This document shows, piece after piece, positions 8,124 to 16,601 of a stretch of 64,000 nucleotides of DNA. The stretch's first letter is position 1. The number at the start of each line of letters is the position of its first letter. The stretch is from Streptomyces spororaveus (GTDB taxonomy: Bacteria > Actinomycetota > Actinomycetes > Streptomycetales > Streptomycetaceae), in NCBI RefSeq assembly GCF_016755875.1, contig NZ_BNED01000005.1:7515501-7579500 (forward strand). Direction: 5' to 3'. Below the pieces are notes generated by a model. It ran no database searches and had not been told where the DNA came from. It worked only from the letters and a program-made list of their open reading frames with translations. Position numbers and translations under genes: made by a program.

Positions 8124-9812
8124 GTGACCACACAACCGTCCGGCCGACCGCCGTCTTCAGAACGCCCCACCGGGCCGCCCTCCGGCCCGCTCTCGGGCGG
8201 GCAGCAGGGGCCTCCCCCACCGCCGCCGCCGTCGGCGCCACCGGGCGGGCCGGGCGGGCCGGGAGGTCCGGGAGTTCCGGGACGGGGACCGGACAAGGGT
8301 CCCTGGTGGCGCTCGGTGCCACGGCTCGCCACCGCGCTGGTCGCGGTGGCGGCGGTCGTGGCCCTGGCCGTGGTCCTGACCCGTCCCAGCGGGACGTCCG
8401 ACAACGCCGGCGGAGAGGTGTTCCTCCAGCCGGTGGCCGCCTCCGGCCCCGACCCCTTCACGGAGTCCACGGTCGTGAAGGACGCGCCGCCCCCGCCGGA
8501 CAGCCCGCCGCCCTCTCCCCAGGGCACGGTCAGCCCGAGCGCGAGTCCGACCGGGCCGGTGGGTACCCGGAGCGTCAGCGGCTCCGCGCCGGGCGTGTAC
8601 GGCGGCACCAGGAACGTCGCCAGCTGTGACGTCGAGAAGCTGATCGGATCGCTGAATGCGGACCCCGCGAAGAACGCGGCGTTCGCCTCGGCGCTCGGCC
8701 TCCAGCCGGCCGGGGTGCCCGGCTACCTCCGCTCGCTCACCTCGGTACAGCTGCGGATGGACACCCGGGTGACGAACCACAGCTACCGGGACGGCAAGCT
8801 CGTCCCCTACCAGGCCGTGCTCCAGGCCGGGACGGCCGTGCTGGTGGACGACCGGGGCGTGCCGCGCGTGCGGTGCGCGTGCGGGAACCCGCTGGGTCCG
8901 CCGGTGGCCCTCAAGGCCGCCCCGAAGCGCTTCGGGCAGACGTGGCCGTCCTACCAGCCGGCCAAGGTGGTGGCCATCGCCCCGGCGCCGACCGTCATCA
9001 ACAAGATCGTGATCTACGACCACCGTGACAACCAGTGGTACGAGCGCCCCAAGGGCGGTCACCAGGGCGGCAAGCCGAGGCCCGACCGGCCGATCCCGGC
9101 GCCGCCGATCCCGACGCCGCCGCTCACGCCGCCCCCGTCGGTGACGCACCCGACCCCGTCCGGGACCCACCCGACCCCGTCCGGGACCTCGCCGAAGCCG
9201 ACCCCGTCCGGGACCTCGCCGAAGCCGACGCCCTCCGGTACGTCCCCGAAGCCGTCCGGGACCTCCCCGAGCCCGTCCGTCACGTCGCCGAAGCCGACCC
9301 CGTCGAAGTCGACCTCGGAATCGCCCTCGAAGTCGCCGTCGACGTCTCCCTCCGAGTCGCCGAAGAAGTCCCCGTCGGAGTCGCCTTCCGAGTCACCGGA
9401 GAAGTCCCCCTCCGCATCCCCGTCCGAGTCGGGGAAGAAGACCCCGCCCGGGTCACCCTCGGAGCCGCCCTCGCCGACGCCGTCGAAGCCGGCCGTCGAG
9501 TCACCGACCCCGAAGGCAACGCCCGCGACTTCCGCGGCTCCCACGGTTCAGCAGTCACCCACAGCTCCGGTGACCCCGGGGTCCCCGGCGCCGCGCCCGC
9601 AGACCTCGGCCGCGCCCCAGGTCCCGACGGCCGCGCCGTCGGTGGCTCCGCGGACGTCGGCCCCGCCGTCGGCGGCCCGGCCGCCCTCGGTCGCCCCGCA
9701 GCAGACGGAAGCCCCGCCGCAGGAGCAGCAGCAGGATCAGCAGCAGCAGGAGCAGGAGCAGCAGCAGGAGGCTCCTCAGCCCGAGCCCGAGGGCCCGGCC
9801 CAGCAGAACTGA
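8124..9812 (+). CDS. DUF6777-type membrane-anchored protein with long Ser/Pro/Thr and Gln-rich tail
   Basis: A 562-residue protein starting at GTG 8124 behind a GGAAGAAGAG ribosome site. A Pro/Gly-rich cytoplasmic lead is followed by one membrane helix (ALVAVAAVVALAVVL) and an exported domain whose opening FLQPVAASGPDPFTESTV I recognise as the hallmark of DUF6777. The globular part ends near residue 310. The rest is low complexity: SGTSPKPTPSGTSPKP units, then SPSESPKKSPSESP, then a Q/E-rich end. The tail probably spans the cell wall and may be glycosylated on Thr/Ser. Function is unknown. A perfect 19-bp terminator follows directly. Confidence 0.8.
   Translation: MTTQPSGRPPSSERPTGPPSGPLSGGQQGPPPPPPPSAPPGGPGGPGGPGVPGRGPDKGPWWRSVPRLATALVAVAAVVALAVVLTRPSGTSDNAGGEVFLQPVAASGPDPFTESTVVKDAPPPPDSPPPSPQGTVSPSASPTGPVGTRSVSGSAPGVYGGTRNVASCDVEKLIGSLNADPAKNAAFASALGLQPAGVPGYLRSLTSVQLRMDTRVTNHSYRDGKLVPYQAVLQAGTAVLVDDRGVPRVRCACGNPLGPPVALKAAPKRFGQTWPSYQPAKVVAIAPAPTVINKIVIYDHRDNQWYERPKGGHQGGKPRPDRPIPAPPIPTPPLTPPPSVTHPTPSGTHPTPSGTSPKPTPSGTSPKPTPSGTSPKPSGTSPSPSVTSPKPTPSKSTSESPSKSPSTSPSESPKKSPSESPSESPEKSPSASPSESGKKTPPGSPSEPPSPTPSKPAVESPTPKATPATSAAPTVQQSPTAPVTPGSPAPRPQTSAAPQVPTAAPSVAPRTSAPPSAARPPSVAPQQTEAPPQEQQQDQQQQEQEQQQEAPQPEPEGPAQQN
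9150..9470 (+). repeat. Degenerate tandem repeat coding for a Ser/Pro/Thr-rich tail
   Basis: Units of 24-27 bp around ACCCCGTCCGGGACC recur three to four times from about 9150. Shorter TCGCCGTCCGAG-like units follow. All stay in frame and encode PTPSGTSPK and SPSES motifs, so slippage would only change tail length. Confidence 0.6.
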
Positions 9813-9824
9813 CCGCCCCCGTCC

Positions 9825-9867
9825 ACGACCGTGCTTCCTCCCCGTGCCGGGGAGGAAGCACGGTCGT
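9825..9867. terminator. Perfect 19-bp hairpin terminator between convergent genes
   Basis: Arms 9825-9843 and 9849-9867 are perfectly complementary (ACGACCGTGCTTCCTCCCC and its complement) with a 5-nt loop. It sits between the DUF6777-type stop (9812) and the convergent small gene's stop (9897), and can serve both strands. There is no U-tract, as is usual in streptomycetes. Confidence 0.9.
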
Positions 9868-9896
9868 GCGGGGCGCCCGCAGCGGCGGACCGAGGA

Positions 9897-10136
9897 TCAG
9901 GCGCGGTCCCGGCGGGTCAGCGACTCACCCGCCGCCCCCACCGCGAGGCCCAGGGCGATCATGACGATGTAGCTGTAGACCTCGTAGCCGTCGAGGGCGA
10001 GGAAGCGGACGAAGCCCACGAACCGGATCCAGCCGAGCCACTCGTGCAGCAGGCCGCTCGCGCCGCCGACGACGAGGACGAAGCAGAGCACACCCGTGAC
10101 GGCGGCCAGCGGGGACTTGGGGGAAGGTGAGGTCAT
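9897..10136 (-). CDS. Small two-helix membrane protein
   Basis: A 79-residue hypothetical protein with two clear membrane helices (AAVTGVLCFVLVVGGASGLL and IVMIALGLAVGAAG), a short aromatic stretch between them (LGWIRFVGFVRFLALDGYEVYSY) and a basic C-terminus. An ATG start at 10136 is preceded by a weak purine-rich site, and the stop lies 30 bp from the shared terminator. It diverges from the histidine kinase gene. I do not recognise a family. Its coding status rests on hydrophobicity, start and terminator placement. Confidence 0.65.
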   Translation of the reverse strand: MTSPSPKSPLAAVTGVLCFVLVVGGASGLLHEWLGWIRFVGFVRFLALDGYEVYSYIVMIALGLAVGAAGESLTRRDRA

Positions 10137-10262
10137 GCCCCGACGTTAGGAGCCGGAGGACGGCCGGGACATCGGCCCAAGGGCTGCCCGCGCTCGTACT
10201 TAAGTATCCGGTCCGGGGCGAGGACGCCCGCTCCCGCGCCTGTCCCCGTAGATTTCCCCGAC

Positions 10263-11468
10263 ATGCGCCGCATCCACCGCACCCGCCGGGACTGGGCCGC
10301 CGACCTGGCCCTGTTCCTCTTCGCCGCCTGTTTCGCCGCCGTCAGTTCCCGGTCCATCCCGGTCGCGGAGGGTCTCGGCGCGGGCTGGCGCGCCGCCGAC
10401 CAGGTGGCCGGCGGGCTGGGGTGCGCGGCGGTCCTGCTGCGGCGGCGCCTGCCGGTCGAACTGGCCGTGGTGCTGCTCCTGGCGGGCAGCGTGGCGCACT
10501 ACCTGACCGGGCCGGCGATGGTCGCGGTGTTCACGGTGGCCGCGACCCGGCCGTGGAAGGCCACCGCATGGGTGGCGGCGCTGGTCTTCGGACCACTGCC
10601 CCTCTTCCTGTGGCGGCTGCCGGACATGCCCGAGGACCGGGCCGGTTCGGCCGTGACCTACTTCGCCCTGATCGCGGGAGCCATCGGCTGGGGCCTGTTC
10701 CGGCGGTCCCGGCAGCAGCTCATCGCCTCGCTGCGCGAGCGCGCCGAGCTGGCCGAGGCGGACGCGCAGTCGCGGGCCGAGCGGGCCCGGATGGAGGCCA
10801 GGGAGGAGATCGCCCGCGAGATGCACGACGTACTCGGCCACCGGCTGTCGCTGCTCAGCGTGCACGCGGGCGCCCTGGAGTTCAATCCGGGCGCCCCGCG
10901 GGCCGAGATCGAGCGCGCCGCCGGCGTGCTGCGCGAGAGCGCCCACCTGGCACTGCACGACCTGCGCGAGGTGATCGGCGTACTCCGGGCGGGGCAGGGG
11001 ACCGGGCCCGGGGAGGGCGGCGAGCGCCCGCAGCCGGAACTGGCCGACCTGCCCCGGCTGGTGGCGGAGGCGAGGGCCGCGGGCGGCCGGATCGAGCTGG
11101 CCGGGCCGCCCGACGGGGCCGCGGCTCCGCCCCTGGCCGGACGTACGGCGTACCGGATCGTGCAGGAGGCGCTGACCAACGTACGCAAGCACGCGCCCGG
11201 CGCGTCCGTCGACGTACGGGTGACCGGGAGCCCGGGCGACGGCCTGACCGTGGAGGTCCGTAACACCCGGCCCCCCGGACCGGACCCCGCGCACGGCCCG
11301 TTGCCCGCGGCGGCCGTCGGCGGGGGCCAGGGGCTCATCGGGCTGGCCGAACGCGCCCGGCTGGCCGGCGGGGAACTGACGGCCCTGCCCGTCGGCGGCG
11401 GGTTCCGGGTGCGGGCCTGGCTACCCTGGCAGGTCCGACCGGGGGACGAGGGGGAGGGACTCGGGTGA
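10263..11468 (+). CDS. Sensor histidine kinase, NarL/DesK type (HisKA_3)
   Basis: A 401-residue membrane kinase. Four or five N-terminal helices (to about residue 150) form the input domain, followed by a short coiled coil (RERAELAEADAQSRAERARMEA). The HisKA_3 dimerisation box EIAREMHDVLGHRLSLL has its phospho-acceptor at His188. The ATPase domain has an N-box (RIVQEALTNVRKHA) and G-box (GQGLIGLAERARLAGG). There is no extracytoplasmic sensor loop of note, so the signal is probably membrane-borne. The response regulator overlaps it by 4 bp (GTGA), which indicates a co-translated pair. Confidence 0.93.
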   Translation: MRRIHRTRRDWAADLALFLFAACFAAVSSRSIPVAEGLGAGWRAADQVAGGLGCAAVLLRRRLPVELAVVLLLAGSVAHYLTGPAMVAVFTVAATRPWKATAWVAALVFGPLPLFLWRLPDMPEDRAGSAVTYFALIAGAIGWGLFRRSRQQLIASLRERAELAEADAQSRAERARMEAREEIAREMHDVLGHRLSLLSVHAGALEFNPGAPRAEIERAAGVLRESAHLALHDLREVIGVLRAGQGTGPGEGGERPQPELADLPRLVAEARAAGGRIELAGPPDGAAAPPLAGRTAYRIVQEALTNVRKHAPGASVDVRVTGSPGDGLTVEVRNTRPPGPDPAHGPLPAAAVGGGQGLIGLAERARLAGGELTALPVGGGFRVRAWLPWQVRPGDEGEGLG

Positions 11469-12151
11469 TCCGTGTACTGCTGGTCGACGACGACGCGATC
11501 GTCCGGGCCGGGCTGCGCCTGATGCTGGGCGGCGCCCCGGACATCGAGCTGGTCGCCGAGGCCGCGGACGGGGCGGAGGTGCCCGGCATGGTCGCCGCGC
11601 ATGGCCCCGACGTCGTGCTGATGGACATCCGGATGCCCGGCGTGGACGGCCTGGCCGCGACCGAGCGCCTGCGGGCGCGGCCCGGCGCGCCGGACGTGCT
11701 GGTCCTGACCACCTTCCACACCGACGCGCACGTCCTGCGGGCGCTGCGGGCCGGGGCGGCCGGATTCCTCCTCAAGGACACCCCGCCGCAGGAGATCGTG
11801 ACGGCCATCCGGACGGTGGCCGCCGGGGACCCGGTGCTGTCCCCGGCCGTCACCCGCAGGCTGATCGACCAGGTGGCGGGCGACGCGGGCCAGGGCGCCC
11901 GGACGACCGCCGCCCGCACCCGGCTGGCGTCGCTGGCCGAACGCGAGTACGAGGTGGCCCTCGCCGTGGGGCGTGGTCTGTCCAACGCCGAGATCGCGCG
12001 CGAACTGCACCTGGCACTGCCCACGGTGAAGACCCACGTGTCCCGGATCCTGACCCGGCTCGACCTCAACAACCGCGTCCAGATCGCCCTGTTGGTGCAC
12101 GACGCGAGCCCGCCGGACCAGGACGCCGGGCCGGCGGGCCGGGTCCCCTGA
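11465..12151 (+). CDS. LuxR/NarL-family response regulator
   Basis: A 228-residue regulator with an N-terminal receiver (acidic pocket DDD at residues 7-9, phospho-acceptor Asp54 in VLMDIRMPG, Thr in LVLTTF, Lys in FLLKD). A C-terminal LuxR helix-turn-helix follows (LAEREYEVALAVGRGLSNAEIARELHLALPTVKTHVSRIL). It is translationally coupled to the histidine kinase, so it is the cognate output. One oddity is the HTH opening REYEVA rather than the usual TxRE(R/V)EVL. Its targets may include its own operon or the small membrane gene divergent from it; no operator was identified. Confidence 0.95.
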   Translation: MIRVLLVDDDAIVRAGLRLMLGGAPDIELVAEAADGAEVPGMVAAHGPDVVLMDIRMPGVDGLAATERLRARPGAPDVLVLTTFHTDAHVLRALRAGAAGFLLKDTPPQEIVTAIRTVAAGDPVLSPAVTRRLIDQVAGDAGQGARTTAARTRLASLAEREYEVALAVGRGLSNAEIARELHLALPTVKTHVSRILTRLDLNNRVQIALLVHDASPPDQDAGPAGRVP

Positions 12152-12284
12152 CGTGTCCGCGTGATCGAACACGGGAATCCGGGCAGCAGATGCCCCGCCC
12201 CGCCGTCCGTGGCCTGACCACGGCCGGAGCAGTGGCGGGCGCTCCCGCAGGGACACCGGCGGGCGGGAGTGAGACCCTGGCTGC

Positions 12285-14357
12285 ATGGCCCGTAGGGCAG
12301 AGAACCCCGATGTCGGCTGGCCCGCGCGGCCGGACACGAGCCTCGCGCTCAACCGCATGGGCACATTCGACTGGGACCTCGACAGCGGGCGGATGTATCT
12401 CGATCCCACCGCCCTCGAGGTGCTCGACCTGCGCCCGGACGAATACGACGGGACCCCCGACGGGCTCCGGAGCCGCTTCGCACCCGGTGAGGAGGCCCGG
12501 CTCGACACCCGGGTCGCCCAGGCGATCAAGGACGGGCGGAGTCACTACGGGGCCTACGTCCGCAGCCGCCGGCGCGACGGATCGCCGTCCTGGACCCATA
12601 TCCAGGGGCACATCCTGCGGGACCCGTCCGGCCGCTCGTACCGCGTCATCGGCATCCTCCGCGACGCCGCCCACGACCCCGACGAGCCGGGCGCCGCCGG
12701 GGAGGAGATCGAGGGGCGGCGCAGGATGACCGGCGTCGTCGAGCGGACCACCGCCATCCTCGCCCACGCCCGCACCGTCAACGACGTGACCGACATCCTC
12801 AAGGACCCGCAGGCCCTCGGGCACCTCGGTGCGGTCAGCGTGATGCTGGGCGTCGTCGACGGCGGCCGCATCCACCTGGTCGCGGAGGGACAGCTCGGCT
12901 CGTACGTGCCCGAGATCGAGTACACGCGGATCGACGCGCAGCTTCCGATGAGCGAGGCCGTACGCACCATGCAGTCGGTCTACCTCGTCTCCCGGGAGGA
13001 GTTCCAGCAGCGCTATCCGGACCTGTGGCCGTACATCGAGCCGCTGTCCGTCCGCAGCGGGGTCTATCTGCCGCTGATCGCCCAGGGGCGGCCGATCGGG
13101 ACGCTCGGGCTGCTCTACACCCGGGACGGCGCATTCACCGCCGAGGAGCGGAACCTGCTGATGGCGCTCGGCAGCGGGGTCGCGCAGAGCCTGCAGCGGG
13201 CCATCCTCTTCGAGCAGGAGCACGACCTGGCCGAGGGGCTCCAGCGGGCCATGCTGCCCCGCCGGATCCCGGACGTGCCGGGCGCGCGGATCGCCGTACG
13301 GTACCGGTCCGCGCGGATGGGGCGGGACATCGGCGGCGACTGGTACGACGTGATCCCGCTCGGCGAGGGCCGGGTCGGGGTGATGATCGGCGACGTCGAG
13401 GGGCACGACACGGACGCGGCCGCCGTCATGGGCCAGTTGCGCATCGTGATGCGCGCGTACATCGTCGAGGGGCACACGCCCGGTACGGCCATGGCACGGG
13501 CCTCGGCCTTCCTGCGCGATCTGGAGACGGAACGGTTCGCCACCTGCACCTACGCCGAGCTGGACCTCACCACGGGAATGCTCCGGATGGTCCGCGCCGG
13601 GCACCTCGACCCGGTCGTACGGCGCGGGGACGGCAGCGTCCACCGGATCCAGGTGGCGGGCGGGCTGCCGCTCGGCCTGCCGCCCCGCGAGCAGACCGGC
13701 ACCGGCTCCGGCTACCCCGTCACCAGCCTCGAACTGCACCCCGGGGACACCCTGCTGCTGTGCACCGACGGCCTGATCGACCGTCCCGGCGCCGCCGACC
13801 AGGAGAGCGGCATGCGGGAGCTCATGGCGGCGGTCCACAGCGGCCCGATCGACGTGGAGGAACTCGCCGACGTGCTGTGCGACCTGGTGGGCGACTCGGG
13901 CGGCGGGGACGACATGGCCATGCTGGTGCTGCGCCGCCGCGGCACCCCCACGGCGCGCGGTGGCGGTCCGCTGGAGCAGCGGCTGGAACCGGGCGACACG
14001 AAGGCCCCGGCGCTGGCCCGGCACCTGATCCGGGCGGCGGTGGCCGCCTGGGGCGCGCGGCACCGGGCCGACGAGATCGAACTGGCGGCGGACGAGCTGA
14101 TGACCAACGCCCTGGTCCACACGGACGGCGGCGGCCACGTCAGCATGCGGCTCACGGCGCAGGGCCGGATCCGGATCGAGGTGGAGGACAGCAGCAGCGC
14201 CCTGCCGAGGCGGCGCGAAGCGGGCGACTGGGCGGTGTCCGGGCGCGGGCTGATGCTGGTGGACCGGCTCGCGGACGAGTGGGGCGTGGAGCCCCGGGGC
14301 GGTGGGAAGTGCGTGTGGTGCGAGTTCGCCCTGGCCGCCCCGGAGGACGCCGGCTGA
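12285..14357 (+). CDS. PAS-GAF-SpoIIE phosphatase with C-terminal anti-sigma-type ATPase domain
   Basis: A 690-residue soluble signalling protein. A PAS-like fold (MGTFDWDLDSGRMYLD, about 20-120) precedes a GAF domain (about 145-310) and a linker LQRAMLPRRIP typical of this class. The PP2C/SpoIIE phosphatase follows (about 330-545; MGRDIGGDWYD, GDVEGHDTDAAAVMGQ, LLLCTDGLIDRPG, GGDDMAML). A HATPase_c domain ends it (about 560-690; ADELMTNALVHTDGG, GRGLMLVDRLADEWG). Such proteins usually control anti-sigma-factor antagonists by dephosphorylation while the kinase end phosphorylates them. No antagonist or sigma gene is next to it, so it probably acts in trans. Confidence 0.93.
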   Translation: MARRAENPDVGWPARPDTSLALNRMGTFDWDLDSGRMYLDPTALEVLDLRPDEYDGTPDGLRSRFAPGEEARLDTRVAQAIKDGRSHYGAYVRSRRRDGSPSWTHIQGHILRDPSGRSYRVIGILRDAAHDPDEPGAAGEEIEGRRRMTGVVERTTAILAHARTVNDVTDILKDPQALGHLGAVSVMLGVVDGGRIHLVAEGQLGSYVPEIEYTRIDAQLPMSEAVRTMQSVYLVSREEFQQRYPDLWPYIEPLSVRSGVYLPLIAQGRPIGTLGLLYTRDGAFTAEERNLLMALGSGVAQSLQRAILFEQEHDLAEGLQRAMLPRRIPDVPGARIAVRYRSARMGRDIGGDWYDVIPLGEGRVGVMIGDVEGHDTDAAAVMGQLRIVMRAYIVEGHTPGTAMARASAFLRDLETERFATCTYAELDLTTGMLRMVRAGHLDPVVRRGDGSVHRIQVAGGLPLGLPPREQTGTGSGYPVTSLELHPGDTLLLCTDGLIDRPGAADQESGMRELMAAVHSGPIDVEELADVLCDLVGDSGGGDDMAMLVLRRRGTPTARGGGPLEQRLEPGDTKAPALARHLIRAAVAAWGARHRADEIELAADELMTNALVHTDGGGHVSMRLTAQGRIRIEVEDSSSALPRRREAGDWAVSGRGLMLVDRLADEWGVEPRGGGKCVWCEFALAAPEDAG

Positions 14358-14408
14358 GGGCCGGGTGCGGCCGGGCGCCAAGGCCCGCCCGCAGCCTGCC
14401 CGGCCCTC
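14356..14408. terminator. Long hairpin between convergent SpoIIE and mod genes
   Basis: Outer arms GAGGGCCGGG (14356-14365) and CCCGGCCCTC (14399-14408) enclose a second stem, TGCGGCCGGGC against GCCCGCCCGCA with one mismatch. The structure begins within the SpoIIE stop codon and lies before the modBC stop on the other strand, so it should terminate both. Confidence 0.7.
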
Positions 14409-14456
14409 GGACCGGCCCGGACCGGCCCCGGGCCTCGGGGCAGCGCGGTCACCGGG

Positions 14457-16457
14457 TCAGAGGCGTACCAGCGTGACCTCGGTGGCCTTCACGCTCGTCC
14501 ACACCGCGGCGCCGTCCACGAGGCCCAGTTCGGCGGCCGCGTCGGGGGTGATCTCGGCGACCAGGTCGGGTGCGGCGGCCGAGGCGATCAGCACGCGCAG
14601 CCGGCTGCCGACCGCGGTGATCTCCCGTACGGTGCCCGGCCAGACGTTGCGGGGGCTGCCGCCGGGGCGGTCCCGGTGGACCGAGACCGCTTCCGGAGCG
14701 ATGATCGCCAGTGCCCTCGCCCCCTCGGGCAGCGTCTCGGCGACGACCAGCCGGCCGCCCGCGGCGAGGGCCAGCCCGTCGGCCGACGCGGTGCCGGGCC
14801 AGGCGTTGCGCCCCAGCATGCGGGCCACCCACGGGGAACGCGGGTGCCGGGTCACCTCCGCGGGCGGTGCGTCCTGCAGGGCCCGGCCGTCGGCCAGTAC
14901 GAGGACCCGGTCGGCCAGCGACACCGCCTCGACGGGGTCGTGGGTGACGATGAGGCAGACCCCGCCGAAGCCGGCCAGGTGGGTGCGCAGGGTGTGCCGC
15001 ACCCGGGCCCGGGTGGTCTGGTCGAGCGCGGCCAGCGGCTCGTCCAGGAGGAGGAGCCGGGGGCGGGCGGCCAGTGCCCGGGCCAGCGCCACCCGTTGGG
15101 CCTGGCCTCCGGACAGCTGCGCGGGCCTGCGGCCGGCGAGGTGCCCGACGCCGAGCCGGTCCAGCCAGACCTGGGCCTCGCGGCGGGCCTCCGCGCGCGG
15201 CACCCCGCGGGCGCGCAGCCCGTACGCGGTGTTGGCCAGGGCGGTCAGGTGCGGGAACAGCGCGCCGTCCTGCGGCACCCAGGCCACCTGGCGCTTGTGC
15301 GGGGGCAGGGCGGTGACGTCGGTGTCGCCGAGCCGCAGTGCGGCGTGGGCCCGCGGGGTCAGGCCGAGCAGGGCGCGCAGCAGGGTGGTCTTGCCGGCGC
15401 CGTTCTCGCCGACCACGGCGATCGTGGTGCCGGGTTCCGCGTCGAGGGTGAGCTCGTTGAACCCGGTCACGGTGGCGTGCAGGGGCCAGCGGCCGCTGTC
15501 GGGCGGCAGGGCGGTGCCGCCGGCCTCGGTGGCGGGGCCGCCCTCGATGGTGGCCCCGGGGTCGGAGGCGGGCGCTTCCTCGGCGACCGGAGCCGAAGCG
15601 GCCTCACGGGCGACCGGGGTGCCCGTCCAGCGTCCGCGCAGGGCGATCAGTACGCCCATGGCGATCGCGAGCAGCAGGAGCGAGACGGAGGTGGCGGCCT
15701 CGGGCTTGTCCTGCAGCAGCAGGTACACCTGGAGCGGCAGGGTCTGGGTGGTGCCGGGCAGGTTCCCGGCGAAGGTGATCGTCGCCCCGAACTCGCCCAG
15801 CGCGCGGGCCCAGGTCAGTGCCGCACCGGCGATCAGGCCGGGGGCCACCATGGGCAGGGTCACGGTGAAGAACACCCGGACCGGCGAGGCGCCGAGCGAG
15901 GCGGCGGTCTCCTCGTAGCTCTGCCTGAGGCCGCCGAGGGCGCCTTCGAGGCTGATCACCAGGAACGGCATGGCGACGAACGTGGCCGCGACGACGGCCC
16001 CCGAAGTGTGGAACGGCAGGGTGATCCCGAAGGTGCCCTCCAGCCAGGGCCCGAGCAGCCCGCGCCGGCCGAAGCCGAGGAGCAGGGCGACACCTCCGAC
16101 GGTCGGCGGCAGCACCATCGGCAGCAGGACGAGGGAACGGACCAGGGCCTTTCCCTTGAACTCGACGCGCGCCAGCAGCCAGGCGAGCGGCACGCCGAGG
16201 AGCAGCGAGAGCGCCAGGGCCCACAGGGACACCAGGAGCGAGAGCTTCAGGGCCTCGACCACACCGGGGCTGGTGAGGTGGGCGCCGAGCTCGCCCCACT
16301 GCGTACGGACGAGGATGCCGATGAGCGGCAGCAGCAGGAACGCGACGGCGAGCAGGGCGGGGAGCGCCAGGGCCAGCGGGGGCCGGGTGCGGGCACGGGT
16401 ACGGGTGCCGATGCGTATGCCGGTGCGCGTGCCGGTCCGGGTGCGGAGTCTGCTCAT
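14457..16457 (-). CDS. modBC: Molybdate ABC transporter ModB-ModC permease-ATPase fusion
   Basis: A 666-residue fusion. An Arg/Thr-repeat N-terminus (TRTGTRTGIRIGTRTRARTR) precedes a ModB permease (about 25-275; six helices and EAA loop EETAASLGASPVRVFFTVTLP). A linker of about 50 residues leads into a ModC ATPase (Walker A VVGENGAGKTT, signature LSGGQAQRVALARALA, Walker B LLLLDEPLAALD, switch VTHD). A C-terminal TOBE domain that should bind oxyanion closes it (about 590-666). It imports molybdate, perhaps tungstate, with the upstream ModA. A hairpin between modA and this gene probably lowers its expression relative to the binding protein. Confidence 0.93.
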   Translation of the reverse strand: MSRLRTRTGTRTGIRIGTRTRARTRPPLALALPALLAVAFLLLPLIGILVRTQWGELGAHLTSPGVVEALKLSLLVSLWALALSLLLGVPLAWLLARVEFKGKALVRSLVLLPMVLPPTVGGVALLLGFGRRGLLGPWLEGTFGITLPFHTSGAVVAATFVAMPFLVISLEGALGGLRQSYEETAASLGASPVRVFFTVTLPMVAPGLIAGAALTWARALGEFGATITFAGNLPGTTQTLPLQVYLLLQDKPEAATSVSLLLLAIAMGVLIALRGRWTGTPVAREAASAPVAEEAPASDPGATIEGGPATEAGGTALPPDSGRWPLHATVTGFNELTLDAEPGTTIAVVGENGAGKTTLLRALLGLTPRAHAALRLGDTDVTALPPHKRQVAWVPQDGALFPHLTALANTAYGLRARGVPRAEARREAQVWLDRLGVGHLAGRRPAQLSGGQAQRVALARALAARPRLLLLDEPLAALDQTTRARVRHTLRTHLAGFGGVCLIVTHDPVEAVSLADRVLVLADGRALQDAPPAEVTRHPRSPWVARMLGRNAWPGTASADGLALAAGGRLVVAETLPEGARALAIIAPEAVSVHRDRPGGSPRNVWPGTVREITAVGSRLRVLIASAAAPDLVAEITPDAAAELGLVDGAAVWTSVKATEVTLVRL

Positions 16458-16540
16458 GGGGGTTCCTGGGCTGGGGGTGTCGGCTGCGGGGGAGGCGCGG
16501 GCGTCCGGTGGCGGGGCCGGGGGCCGTGCGGGAACACCGA

Positions 16541-16577
16541 GAGGGGCTGCCTGTCCCCCCGGTGCAGGCAGCCCCTC
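16541..16577 (-). terminator. 13-bp hairpin between modA and modBC
   Basis: GAGGGGCTGCCTG (16541-16553) pairs perfectly with 16565-16577 across an 11-nt loop. It is 25 bp past the modA stop and 84 bp before modBC, so it is probably a partial terminator or mRNA-stabilising hairpin that lets modA exceed modBC in dose. Confidence 0.75.
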
Positions 16578-16601
16578 AGGGGGATGCGTGTCGTACGGCG
16601 G

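Noticed and set aside
9150..9470. Possible CRISPR or satellite array
   Set aside because: Repeats are in frame, degenerate and lack unique spacers; they encode a Ser/Pro/Thr tail.
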